Shown piece by piece: positions 1 through 11,344 of a DNA stretch of 64,000 nt; the first letter of the stretch is position 1; each line of letters begins with the position of its first letter. Position numbers and translations under genes: made by a program. The notes under the pieces are model-generated. The model ran no database searches. It saw nothing but the letters and a program-made list of their open reading frames with translations, and was not told the origin of the DNA. The stretch covers positions 3,224,001-3,288,000 of the forward strand of contig NC_085889.1 in the NCBI RefSeq assembly GCF_035222375.1. Reading direction: 5' to 3'. This DNA comes from Podospora pseudocomata (Eukaryota; Ascomycota; Sordariomycetes; Sordariales; Podosporaceae).

Positions 1-2523
1 GCGAGTGTAGTATTATTATTCTAGGATATGTAAGTTTAATAAGATTGATACCCGATGCATGTACACATCATGTCCACTTACGATCTGGTGTGCGGATGTG
101 GTATTTTGTCGCGTGACGGTGAGACGGAACAGGGACGCACACCGAAGATAGACGTGGTAAGATACATCATACCTCAGAAGGTGGCTCGGTCCGGCCCATG
201 GTCGCACAGGACATAACACGGCGAAAGGGGTCATGGAATGCGGCACTCAAGCTTCTAGAAGTCTACATAAAACCCAAGCTGTCGGTCAAGCTGTGTCGAT
301 CAAGTTGTATTGCAGCGTTGTCCCAATATGTGCTCATTTACATGTGCCTGATTCGAACCGCGTGGTTGGGTGTCCAACACTGCAAAGTGTAACCTGGGGA
401 GACCGAAAATGTGCATGCTAATGGATAGGACTGCCTTGTCAACCGAATCATACATTGCCTTGCGGAGCTGGTCAGCCAACTGGCAGGTCGTCTATCACTC
501 ATGTCTTGCACCTTCTGCAAAAGTTGGATAGCGGCTTGGCTGAGGATGAGCTATCGACCTGTCATCCAGGAGTGCCAGGGTCACCAGGGTGCACCTGTTA
601 TCAAGGTGAGGTGGTACCGTATCAGCAGGATCAAGGTTAAGCTTGTTTGGTGGTCCAAGCCCAGGGCAGGAACATGTAAGCATGTGCAAAGGCCCTGTTG
701 CAGTCGATAAGCAGATAAGTATCCACTGCGCTTGGCTTCCGTCCCAAAGCTCGCCGGAAGACTTCTAGAAAAGGCCGGTCCTCTTGGCAGCTCACCACTT
801 GGGAACACTACACTACATCTGAACATCCCGGACTTGGTGTCGATATCTCATGTCAAAACAGCCGAGTGTCAGCACATGCCGAGTGGAAGGATCTCTTTGC
901 AAAAATACTGAGGTGACCAGAACTGATCAGGAAGGATCCCATGTGATGGCATTGCATGGGTGAGAGGAAATGGGATGGGCGACATCCCGCGTTCGTGGCG
1001 CCAAGGCTGTTTGCGGGGAAGCTTGTCTGTCCCCGATTGGCGGCTTGGCATCTCACACAGTTGCCTTAGCGTAGACGGGGAGTTCAGATGTGCAAGGAAA
1101 GACGTCGGTGGCTGGCTGGGCAATCCCAGGGTTGCCAATGACCGATGCTTTCCGGTGAACGCATCCAGGGAAAATCCAAGTGGAAGTGTCGCATTTCCAT
1201 GACCAACAGATTCAGTATTAAGCCGCAGTTGCATACATCAGAGACATGGAAGCCCAAGACAGAAAGACAGGGTGACCGGCGGCTCAACAGGCAAGAACTT
1301 CACTCTGCGCTAAACCGATTCGAGCGACCGAGCAGCAGCAGGCTGCCGACAGCTCAATGTGGAGATTCTTGAACCCTTGGCTACATACATTTTCCCGAAG
1401 AACCACACGACATCGCAGCCGGCCATTTCCCCGTTCCCTGCAGACAGATATCAACAGCTCGCTATGGGAAGCTTGCCCGAAACAAAATTCCTACATGGTG
1501 GAGAGTCCAGCGCCCGTCAACCCATTGATCCGCCGTTCATGGCCCTGGTCATAGCCGCGGCAAAACGTGCGCCCGACAGTCACAGCGCAAACTCTATCAA
1601 CACGACTGAAAGCCATAAGGAATAACCCACCCAGACGAGTATAAAAACTACTAATAGACACATAGAGACCCGTCCTTAGTACGATTCTCGGCACCGCTGG
1701 GCTTCGCTGGACATGCTCGAAAGAGATGGTTCTCCGTCCACTTGGCAGTCATGGCATGCTCAACTGACGATATCTGCCCTTCTGCTCACCGACAGCCTGG
1801 TTCATCACGCTCGCCTTCCTCCTCCTTCGAGAGTACCCCGCGAGCCAACATGGATGCAAGGTCGTCAGCATGTCGGTGGCGTGCCCCACCGCCGAGAGGA
1901 CGGCCTCGTCCGGTAATAGGCCGCTAAGAAGTCTCGGCGCGTCTCGGCGGGCTCGGCGCCGCCTCAACACGGCATCTCAGTGGGCGGGCACGTTAAAATG
2001 GATCCGAACTGACAGGGATCAATAATTGGCATGCCGTTTTACCCATAAGCCAAGACGAGAAACGAACATCTTATCTTGGTCAAACGCTGTTCTGCCCGTC
2101 CATCACCTTCCTTTCCCGTTGACCCCCGGGGCAAACCCAATGCCTGTTAAACGTCGCAATCCCTTGGCAGATGCGGGCCTGGCCACGGCTACTATCGCAC
2201 CTTCCAAAAGCAAGGCCCATGATTGCTGACGTTCTGGGCTGCTCTCATACACAGTATACTCCCTAGTGTAGAGTGGCACCGATGAGTGCCACCAACTGCA
2301 CCCCAACGACCGGTGGTGGTGGTTAACCCAACCATGGTACACCATATCAAGAGGTGGGGCGACCTCTGAGTACATATCCTGCTTGCAACCCCCGAACCAG
2401 AACCTTGGGATCTTTTGTTTTTGCGCGTCGAAGTTCTGTCACTAATCCAGCACCACCTCCGCCCCCCCTCTCCCACCAGCAACCCCTCCTCTGCGAAGAC
2501 GATTCCAGACTACATTAGCAGCC
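1..2523. other. Intergenic, no supported gene
   Basis: Open frames here are short (121 codons at most), lie on both strands, lack an in-frame splice-joined continuation and match no family I know. The last 150 bases before 2524 are C-rich with CT tracts (2440-2480), as is usual just upstream of filamentous-fungal start codons, so this end is probably the promoter and 5' leader of the symporter gene. Confidence 0.55.
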
Positions 2524-4090
2524 ATGTCGGAGAAGCAGGAGCACGAGACCTCCAAGCATATCTCGGATGAAGGCATCCAGCACGCTTCTTCCAACCCAAG
2601 TCAAAATGAGGCCCAGATGGTAGAAAGAGACCCCAACCGCAAGTGGTGGCATGGCATCAAAGAGCCTGGACATGCGCTACAAATCGTGGTAGCGGCCATC
2701 TTGGCCATTATCATCGGCCTGGCTGTTACTACCACCGTTGGCAGCAAGAACATTCCCCAGGCGGCAACCGTCATCATTGGTATCCCAGGTACACTCTGGT
2801 TGCGCGCTCTTAGGGCTGTCGGTAAGAACAACTCCATTGCATGGTTTGTTTGACACGTGCTAATGCTGCGTGTCTAGTACTCCCATTGATTATCTGTGCC
2901 ATGATCCTCGCCGTTCAAAAGCTGAGAGAAATGTCTACCGGCGGCGGTGCTGTGGTTGCGAAATGGGCGGTTGGATATTACGTGCTTACCACCCTGCTTG
3001 CCATTCTGCACTCGACCATTGCCGTGGCCGTCGGTTGGATTCGTCTTATGCAAGTCATGAGAGAAGAAGATCGCGAGGTCACCGACGAGGACGACAAGAA
3101 GATGATCGAGGAGAGAAGTGCCACCAAGATTCACGATGTTGTGAAGCAGATGTTTGAGTCCTTCATTCCTCAGAATATCTTCAGTTCGCTGGCCAACGAT
3201 GGTCTCCTGGCCATCCTCATCACCTCCGTCATCGTTGGATATCTTCTCAAGCCAAACTCGCCAATCCTCAAGGTCGTCAAGGAGATTGAGGAGATCATTA
3301 CAATTATCATCGCCTGGCTGATCAAGGTTGCGCCCATCGGTGTCTTCTTCCTCATCTTGCCCAACCTCTTCAGGCTCGACATCGCCAGTATCGCCCAGAA
3401 CTTGGGTGTCCTGATCGGCTCTTCGCTGGTCGGCATGTTCGTCCACTTGTTCATCGTCTTGCCCATCATCTTTTTCTTGGTCCTCCGCCGCAACCCCTAT
3501 GCATACTGGATGAGACAGTCGCCCGCCTGGATTACTGCCTGGGGCACCGCTTCCAGCGCTGCGACACTCCCTGTGACCATGAAATGCGCGAAGCGCAACG
3601 GTATTCCCGACAGTCTTGCCAAGTTCACGTTGCCTCTGGGCTGCTTGATCAACATGGATGGGTACGTGTGGCCAAATCTCCAATAATCTCTTCATCGCAA
3701 ACTTTACTAACTTGTGTCACCAGTACTGCCATTTACTTCCCCGCTGTCGTCGTCTTCCTTGCCGCCACTCAAGGCCACGAGCTTAGCGGCGCCGATTATG
3801 TCATCATTGTCCTTCTCTCGACTCTTGCTTCGATCGGAACCACGCCTATCCCCAGCTCCTCTCTTGTCCTTACCGTCATGATTGCCACCAGCGTCAACGT
3901 CGAGATTACTGGCATGTACGCCGTCGTTGTCGCCATCGATTGGTTCATTGACCGCTTCAGAACCGCCGTCAACGTCAGCGGTGATCTGTTCGCTGCTCCC
4001 ATCATCCAGAAGCTCGCCAAGATCGAGGACGATGGTGTTGTTTCGGAAGAGGAGGGTGTTATCGTCGCTGACCACAACGACCGCGTGTAG
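2524..4090 (+). CDS. Dicarboxylate/amino acid:cation symporter (SDF/DAACS family)
   Basis: Predicted 482-residue plasma-membrane symporter of the glutamate/C4-dicarboxylate:cation family (SDF, TC 2.A.23). Three exons are read: 2524-2821, 2878-3661 and 3724-4090. The introns of 56 and 62 nt have GT...AG ends, and the joins restore one frame. The second join creates NMDGT, the signature substrate/Na-binding loop of the family. The serine-rich re-entrant hairpin is seen as TASSAATLPVTM (from about 3550), and the second hairpin as SIGTTPIPSSSLV. Several hydrophobic helices follow a hydrophilic N-terminus of about 45 residues. A charged insertion (EEDREVTDEDDKK) lies between early helices. The start at 2524 opens a hydrophilic tail directly before the first helix. 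The substrate cannot be told from sequence: glutamate, aspartate or a C4 acid are all possible. The next gene (monooxygenase) is on the same strand 490 bp away. Confidence 0.92.
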
Positions 4091-4580
4091 AATACCGGTT
4101 GATTGTATGTGTTACGAAATGTCAGACGAAGCGTTGGAGTAATGAGTAGGGTTGTGTTTTTTGGATTTGGTTATAGTTAATGATACCATCGTGCTACGGC
4201 ACCGCTTGATTTACCACACGACGTCGTACTTCTCTTTATGCACCCGATTACTCTTGCTACCTTGGCATTTTCACGAGTCGGCCAGCCAGTGATTCCGAAG
4301 CCGCCAATAAAGGCAATTATCGCTCTGTTACACAGCGCATATTACTTCCGATATATGCATGCCGTTCGCCGGCCAGACAAACCGGGACGCCGAACCGGAC
4401 TTGAAACTGATTGTCTCCGGTAATCCCGTGCATGATGACACTCTATTTACCCCGCTGTCGAAGATCCACAGGCAGGCGGGCATTGATGCTGACATTTGTG
4501 CAACTGTCTGATCTATTTAAACCTGCTGTCACTCATACTGCTGATATGTCCCCTTAGTTTTCCCCAACCCTTATCACGAC
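4091..4580. other. Intergenic between symporter and monooxygenase
   Basis: This stretch should hold the 3' end of the symporter transcript and the promoter of the monooxygenase. A C/T-rich tract lies at 4530-4575, immediately before the start codon. No gene is seen. Confidence 0.5.
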
Positions 4581-6085
4581 ATGACCTCTTCACGACCAAA
4601 ACTCCACGTCATCATCATCGGCGCTGGGATCAGCGGGCTGGTGCTGGCGCAGTGTCTACGGAAACAGGGGATTTCGTTTGAGATCTTTGAGCGGGATGAG
4701 GGTCCTGCGGTGAGGAAGGGGGGGTATTGTCTTGGTTTGCATGAGTACTTACCTCTTCCCCTATTACCCTGACCCTTTCACTAATGGAGGAGTGTGTGTG
4801 ATCCAGTCCAGAAAACCTCTTTGTCAAGTATCTACCTGACGATCTCCCTTCAGTGTGGTCGACGTGTCACTTGCTCCCACTTGATCTCCCTTCTCAGCTG
4901 ATAACCTACCTGCCGAATGGGATTGCGTTTAGGGTTCAGGATGGGGAGGAGACGCCGTGTGTAAGGGTTAGTCGGGCGAAGCTGAGGGAGATGTTGGGGA
5001 GGCATCTGGAGATTAAGTGGGGGAGGAAGGCGGTAGGAGTTTGGGAGGAGGGGGAGGGGGTGGTTGTGAGGTTTGAGAGTGAGGAGGTGGTAAGGGGGGG
5101 GTTAGTGGTGGGGTGCGATGGGATTTTTAGTGGTGGTATGTCTTTTTTGGTTGGGCTTTTCTGAGTGACTGGGATGGTGCTGACATCGAAATAGTGAGGA
5201 AGTGCATCCCTAACGGTCTCGACTGTATCCAGCTACAACAATTTCCCGCTGCGGTGGTGGCTGGGGATGTGGTGCTTGAGGGGGAGGAAGTGAAGCGGCA
5301 GTTGAGGAATGGGCACTCGGCTTATGTTTCTGTTGGGAAGGAGTGGGGGTTGTTTGTTGGGTTGAATAAGCTGGTAAATGTCAAGGCTGATGAAGAGGGG
5401 GATGTGGAGGGGATGAAGGGGGAGTATTACTGGATTTTGAGTCGGTTTGACAAGGATGTAGCCGATGAGAAGCATTGGACGAAGACAATGACCGATGAGG
5501 AGAAGCTGGCGATGGCAAAGGAAAAGGTAAAGGAGATGAGGGAGGAGTTTAGGATTGTTGTCGAAAAGACAACTGTGGAAGGGCTGAAGAGTTCTGCTGT
5601 GGGTAGTTCCATTTTCTTGACGAGAGCGCATGCTAACGTGAAGCAGTGGTCCATGTGGTATTCTGCCGTCCAAGGCGCAGAATACCTCAAAACGTCGAGG
5701 GTTGTACTGATAGGGGATGCAGCTCATCCTATGACACCCGGTGGGTTCTCTCTGGGGAAAGGACAAGTCCGAGATGCTGATGTCAACTTGTCTAGCGCGC
5801 GGAGAGGGCGCCGTCGTAGCGATACGGGACGCAGTACAACTCAGCAAGGTTCTGAGAACGATTGACACCTCAGATGAGGCATCCCTCAAGTCGACTCTGC
5901 AAGATTTTCAACAAGACGTCCTTACAAAGGGCTTCGAGGCGATCCGAGGTGCTCGGGAAGCTTTTGAGGGTGTCTTTCAGAACAGGACACCGATGGCTTG
6001 GGGGTGGGAGATGGCACCCATTCGACAGGTCCCGCCTCTCCCTCCGTTGAAACTAAAGATGGCTTTTGAGCCGCTCGAGGTGTAG
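4581..6085 (+). CDS. FAD-dependent monooxygenase (salicylate hydroxylase-like group)
   Basis: Predicted 442-residue flavoprotein monooxygenase using FAD and NAD(P)H to hydroxylate an aromatic or polyketide substrate. Four exons: 4581-4744, 4807-5135, 5195-5740 and 5796-6085, with introns of 55-62 nt. The N-terminal Rossmann motif GAGISG lies in the first 25 residues (after HVIII). The second FAD motif GDAAHPMTP is at about 5712-5739; joined to exon 4 it continues as ARGEGAVVAIRDA, matching the family pattern GDAAHxxxP...GxGxxxAxxDA. Length is normal for single-domain class A monooxygenases. No membrane segment is seen. It lies near a P450 (6896) and a reducing PKS, so a role in tailoring is possible but not shown. 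The middle exons are unusually G-rich (4930-5100), differing from the balanced composition of exon 1. Confidence 0.9.
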
Positions 6086-6190
6086 AAGGGAGGTTGTTGG
6101 CAAATACATAACATAATCAGAGGTCGCTTTTGTTTTGTTATCGGGATGTAGGTGCTACTTCCGGTCCTTATGCGTATCAAATACTAGCCT

Positions 6191-6278
6191 GCCCGGCTAG
6201 CTCAATCGGTAGAGCGTGAGACTCTTATGGAGTACTCCGGTAATCTCAAGGTTGTGGGTTCGACCCCCACGTCGGGCT
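6191..6278 (+). tRNA. tRNA-Lys (CTT), with 15-nt intron
   Basis: The acceptor stem GCCCGGC (6191-6197) pairs with GTCGGGC (6271-6277), with one G-T pair. The D arm is TAGCTCAATCGGTAGAG. The anticodon stem is TGAGA/TCTCA, with anticodon CTT at 6224-6226. The T arm contains GGGTTCGACCCCC. A 15-nt insertion at about 6228-6242 sits one base 3' of the anticodon, the canonical place for a nuclear tRNA intron. A TTTTT tract at 6301-6305 is a likely RNA polymerase III terminator. Confidence 0.95.
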
Positions 6279-6895
6279 CAATTCCCGTCTTCGACGATAC
6301 TTTTTCCATTTATTTTTAACAATCTTTTTGACTTCCGTTGATTCAAGTGTTCTCGTGATGGCAATCGCAACTGTTTCATTTGCTGACTGCTCAGCCCTAT
6401 GAACACACTCAACATGGGCCCGCAACCCCTCCTGCTGTCCAAGACACATAAACCTGCATGCATCTATCGAAGACGCTGCAAGCCGCCTATCCACGGTTGG
6501 ACCTATCATCACGTTATCCTATTGCCAAGAACTCGGGTAGCTCACTGATAGGCCAGTTTAATACGGTCCTTTCGCAATAGACTCAACCATGTCGCATGCA
6601 ACCTAGCCGATTGTACAGATGTCACAGCCGATATGGATAGGCAACTATCAACAGACAGGGTTCGGAGAATTCGCCCACAGAATGCCTGCATGCCCAGCAC
6701 CTGTTTGTCGAGCTCTGCCCCGCACTAAGGTTGTGACAGGGACATATTTGGGCATCATGTGTGAGACGAGGGGTCTCGGGGCCTTTAAAACCTGATGAAG
6801 CCCGCTCTCCCCAGTCTGGTTCTTTTCACACAACAACAGCTTGGTTGCTCTTTGAGGTCTCGGTGGCACCGAAGCCAGTCCGCTCCTCCTCCACG
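6279..6895. other. Intergenic between tRNA-Lys and P450
   Basis: Apart from the T-run terminator of the tRNA gene (6301-6305), nothing was recognised. The last 60 bases before the P450 start are C/T rich and probably belong to its leader. Confidence 0.5.
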
Positions 6896-8613
6896 ATGAC
6901 GCTTCTCTCAACCACAGTCCCGCATCTCCAAGCCGCCTGGGATGTCCACCCTTACCTCCTCCTCTCGGTTCCTTTTGCCCTCTACCTCCTCATCTCCAAT
7001 GTCCGATCCTATCTCAAACTCCGACACATCAACGGTCCGTTCTTGGCGCACTTCACCTACGTCTGGTTCGTAGGCAGTGTCGCCCGAGGAAAGATGCTCA
7101 ACACTCTCCAGGAACTTACCTACAAGTACGGCCCTGTCTGTCGCATCGGCCCGAACGATCTTCTCGTCGGCGACTTTGACGAGGTTGTCCGCATCAACGG
7201 GGTGCGGTCACCGTATGTGAAGAGCGATTGGTATACTACTATCCGGTTTGATGTTGATGGGGGGGACTCGGTTGTTTCGTTGATGGATACTGCGGAGCAT
7301 GATGTGCGGAAGGCGAAACTGATTAAGGGGTATGAAGGGAGGGGGAAGGGGCAGGATAAGGGGTGGATGGATAAGGTTGTGGATAAGCATTTGGTGGAGT
7401 TGGTGAGGTTGTTGAGGGAGAAGTATGTCAAGCAGGGGAGGGAGATTAACTGGACGAATGTGATGAGATATTTTAGTGCGGATGTTATGGTGGAGGCTTT
7501 GATGGGTGAGGCATGGTAAGTTTCGTCTTTGGAAAGTGTTGATGATGGAAGCTAACGGACATGGTTCAGGGGAGACCTTCAGACGGATAGTGATATTCAC
7601 AAGTTCTTCGAGATGTCGGATTATTCTACGCCTTACATCCATACTGTTGGAAGTTGGGGGAGTCTTAGGTGGCTTACAAGCAGCTGGTGGTTCATTCGCA
7701 AGGCTGGGCCGAAGGTGACGGATGATCATGGTTTGGGCAAGTTCATTTCGTAAGTCTGTCCAGAATAAAGATGAAGAAAAAGAAAACCCAGATACTGAAC
7801 AACAAAGCCTGGTGAGAGAAGAGGTCTCAAAGCGTTTTAGGGATCCCGAATCCAAGAAGGGCGATATGTTGGTATGTCAAAGTCCCTTCGGTAACCGGTG
7901 AAGAGCGCAGGTTGACAAAAGAATGACAGGCCGACTGGATCTCTCAAGGACTTACCTCACGCGAATGCGAGCTTGATGTCATCCTCGGCGTGATAGCAGG
8001 GGCCGACACCGTTGCCGTGCCCATGCGAACCATCTTCCTCTATCTCATCACCTCTCCACTCGTCTATTCCAAGCTCAAAGACGAGATCACAACCGCCATC
8101 AAGACCAGAACCATCTCAGAACCCATCACAAACCAACAGGCTCTCAAACTACCGTACATGCAAGCTGTTATCCACGAGGGCCTCCGCATGATGCCCATCT
8201 CTGCTTTCGGCTTCCCCAAGAGAGTACCCGCGGAGGGAGACATGATTTGTGGCATACACGTCCCTGGTGGAACAGACATCTTCCCTAACAACCTCGCCAT
8301 TCAACGAAGCAAAAAGGTGTTTGGGGATGACGTCGACGTTTTCCGGCCAGAGAGGTGGTTGATTGAGAACACCCGAGGACCGGAACACCGCAGCTTGATG
8401 GTCCGACACATCGAAGTCATCTTTGGTCATGGTAGATGGCAATGCCCGGGGCGGATGCTTGCTTGGGTTCAGCTGAACAAGGTCTTTGTGGAGGTTTTGA
8501 GGAACTTTGACTTTCAGGTTGGCAACCCGAGAGATCCTTGGAAGTTGGGGGTTTATAGTTCGGTTACTGTTGGTGACTTTTGGGTGAAAGGTGTTGAAGC
8601 AAGGCCAGAGTAA
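6896..8613 (+). CDS. Cytochrome P450 monooxygenase
   Basis: Predicted 515-residue microsomal P450. Exons: 6896-7515, 7570-7749, 7808-7871 and 7930-8613. Splice joins keep one frame and remove in-frame stops. The N-terminus has a membrane anchor (YLLLSVPFALYLLISNV, about residues 24-40). The I-helix oxygen-binding motif is AGADTVA (about 7999-8019), the K-helix ExxR is HEGLR (8176-8190), and the PERW element is DVFRPERWL. The heme loop is FGHGRWQCPG with cysteine about residue 460. All catalytic elements are present, so the enzyme should be active. The overall look resembles the pisatin demethylase-like group of fungal P450s (inference). Codon use changes from C-ending in the first 300 bases to G-rich around 7250-7500, as in the upstream monooxygenase. 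The substrate is unknown; a role with the nearby PKS is conceivable. Confidence 0.93.
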
Positions 8614-9312
8614 TAGGAGAGTCGGATAAACAGTAATAGTTACAGACGGAAATTTAATGTAGCTTCAGTACCTAGGATATGATCACATCGACCGACGATC
8701 GGTATGATTAAGTTGTGGAATATAAACCTCTACATTAGACGCATTGATAGGTGGTCAGATCCCGCTACCAATATTCGACGTACATTTGATGTGGCTGCAG
8801 ATTGAACATTCCAAAAAAAAAATATCTACAGTAGCTGGTGGATGCATTGCCATGGTGGCTGATGAGCACGAGAGGAGCCAGGCTCAGCTCGGCACCTCCC
8901 TGGAGCCCCTCATCTTCGCCCCAGCCACATACTGCAAGCGCCGCGCTCACCCCTATCGAATCAGTCTGGGCAGCAAGCAAACAGACCCGTTCCTAAGTTA
9001 AACAGGCGTAAGTCCAAAAAGTTTCCGACGAACCGATAGACCGCTACCTTACGCCAGCCTATCTTGAGGGAGCTCAGGTGGCTTGCATACGACATAACTG
9101 CCAGGCAGGTACCTACGTACCTCGTGATCAGCCTTTGGTTTTGCAAACATAGGTACCCTCCAATCACAATACGAAATGTGGGAGGCGGGGTCAGCAGATT
9201 TTCAGGCTTCTCTCCACAACAACAAAAAATTACGGCAGCAACAGCCAAAAGCCGAGGACGAGAAAAGAAAAACACAACAATAAAGTCATCGTCTAAGGGA
9301 ACCGCCATCCAG
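8614..9312. other. Intergenic upstream of the zinc-binding/membrane gene
   Basis: This stretch contains the motif AGGTACCTACGTACCT near 9107-9122 and a related AGGTACC at 9152. An A-rich stretch lies at 8812-8822. Candidate start codons at 8852, 8862 and 9176 open only short frames. The 5' exon of the following gene may lie here but could not be placed. Confidence 0.4.
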
Positions 9313-11147
9313 GTTTGGTATTGTGTAAGTGGAAAAGTGTTGTTCGGTTCATACGCGCCTATCTGCTGACCTCAATACAGGACGACTGTACCTATGGGCC
9401 CCTCAATTATACCTTGGACCCGTACTGCCCAAGCTGCGGTCACTCGCGATGCGCATATTGCACGTACACGGTGGGTACAATCAAGACAAGAGATGGCGGC
9501 GGCGGTAACCGGTCATCGTCAGGCAATCTGTCGCGCCCCCGGGAGATGCAAGAGCCTCTTTACGGCTCTTCTTCTGCTCCTGAACTAGAAACGGACGCGA
9601 AGAGCGGCATACCCCCCGCCAGACTCAAGGACCCTCAATTGAGTACCAATGAACGACCCCAATCCGAGACAGGCCCTGAGGGCAGCACCTCATCCACCTT
9701 TGAACCCTCAGTATTGTCCGAAACGAGCTTTTCCGGGCAAGCTCCGGCCAAATACAGGGCGGCAGTGCCACAGCCCTCCCAAATCGAGACGAGAAAAGAC
9801 ATTACTTCTGAAGAACTCCACGTGGCAAATGACCCCAGCAAACAACAGTGGAGTGAATCCAAGTTATATCCTACTAGCGTTCCCCAAGCACGCGCGATCA
9901 AGCTCGACGAGCTAAGGGCTCGTCCTTCTTCGAAACAAACCTCTAGATCCACATGGATGTCAGCAGAAGTCCGTGCCTACAGTACAGGCTTTCCAGACAA
10001 CACGAACCTTGTGGCAGCATCGTCGAAATATGATCTCTGATAGGCTTCAAAATGAGCCATCAGCGAGCCATGCCCAGGTCTCATGGACATGTGTAAGCCT
10101 ATCCCCTTAAAAGGTATATCTTCTGTGACATATTGGTGACATCTCCCTAACATGAAAATCTACCAGAGGTGCGGTCACCCGCCTACATGTTCACGTGCCA
10201 GTGTCACAGCTCCAAGCCGCCATAGATTTTGCGGCCCAGGCTGCCGGCCCAAATGCCCATACCGTTACCAGCAGGAGACCAGTCGAACAGGGTGGTGCGT
10301 CAGCATCCAGCAGTAGCCAGGCCTCGACCAACACAGAGCTGCCACAAGCTAACTCCACAAATTCGGGACCGCGTTCACCCCACACAAGTACGTCGGACGA
10401 AGAAGTTAACAGCGTTCTGCCCCCGTTCATACCAACTGGAACCAAGCGGTTTCTCCTGCTATGTGTCAACACGGGTAGTCTTGGTGGAGTCCGTCACCGC
10501 AGGCTGGCCAACGTAGAGGTCACTAACACTGAATGTGGCGGGGAACTGTTCCAGAGTCTTCGCAACGCCTATTACTCGTTGGGGAAGAGTACGTGGAACC
10601 CATTCCTGGTTCCAGAGACAATGCACTACGTCAAATTCCAGCTTCTGTTTCTCCAAAGGTGAGGTGAAGTCGTCGGGACCTACGAGGTGAACTCAATTCC
10701 TCCAGCGAAAGAGGTGTTAATGCAGGCGTACACCTTCCGCCCTTGTCCTCCCCGAGATGGAGGTTTACCCATCCCACGGGATATTTTCATGCACTCTTCC
10801 TCAATCCTGGGGACCACTTGGGACCGATGGTCGTCGAGATGTTGCCGAAGAAGCTCTGGGCTGAACTAAGATGGGATGGACAGGCGCATGATCACTTCAA
10901 CATTCCCACAGGATGGGGGTTCTATATTGTGGAGGGGATGTATTGGGGGCTTGTGTGGTGGTGGGCTGTTCTCTTCTTGGTTGCAGTGTCGATATTGACA
11001 GTTACTTGGTCAGCGCTGATGGGTGATGTTCAAGGGGGGACTGGGCTGGGACAGTATTGTCTGGCTGCGTTGGCAGTGCTTGGTTCCGTGGGCCTGTGGC
11101 ACTATAATGTGAGAGGAATATCTTCACGAGAGCTGTTGGTTGAATAG
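9313..11147 (+). pseudogene. Zinc-binding, C-terminally membrane-anchored fungal protein, apparently decaying
   Basis: An exon ending VWYC (to 9324) joins across a 56-nt GTAAGT...CAG intron to DDCTYGPLNYTLDPYCPSC at 9381, followed by GHSRCAYC. This gives a Cys-rich zinc-binding module. A long Ser/Pro/Gln-rich linker follows. A C-terminal fungal domain then starts near RFLLLCVNTG and includes YFHALFLNPGDHLG and GWGFYIVEG, followed by two membrane helices (LVWWWAVLFLVAVSILTV; YCLAALAVLGSVGLW). Signs of decay: a TGA at 10660-10662 interrupts a frame that continues convincingly (GTYEVNSIPPAKEV) on both sides, and the conserved reading shifts frame near 10790. The linker also changes frame near 10030. 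No in-frame ATG was found for the first exon. A 47-nt GTGAG...CAG intron (10659-10705) would bypass both downstream defects but discard the conserved stretch. The domain assignment rests on memory of fungal homologues. Confidence 0.5.
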
Positions 11148-11344
11148 CAGTAATAACCCTCTGTGCGTAGATGGCAAATGGAGTAAGAGATGGAGCATGG
11201 GGGACCATATTGTGAAGAGGATCGTGTGATGTTGGTAGAGTCCGCGGCCCTGAAGCAGGAAGCTGCAGCCACATGTACCGAGACAACCGAACCGTTCTTT
11301 ACTTTTTTCATTATAGCTAGTTACCAGCATGTAGGCGCCTCCCA

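Noticed and set aside
2874-3695. 273-codon open frame antisense to the symporter
   Set aside because: It mirrors the hydrophobic codons of the real gene, gives an Asp/Glu/His-rich low-quality protein and spans a real intron boundary.
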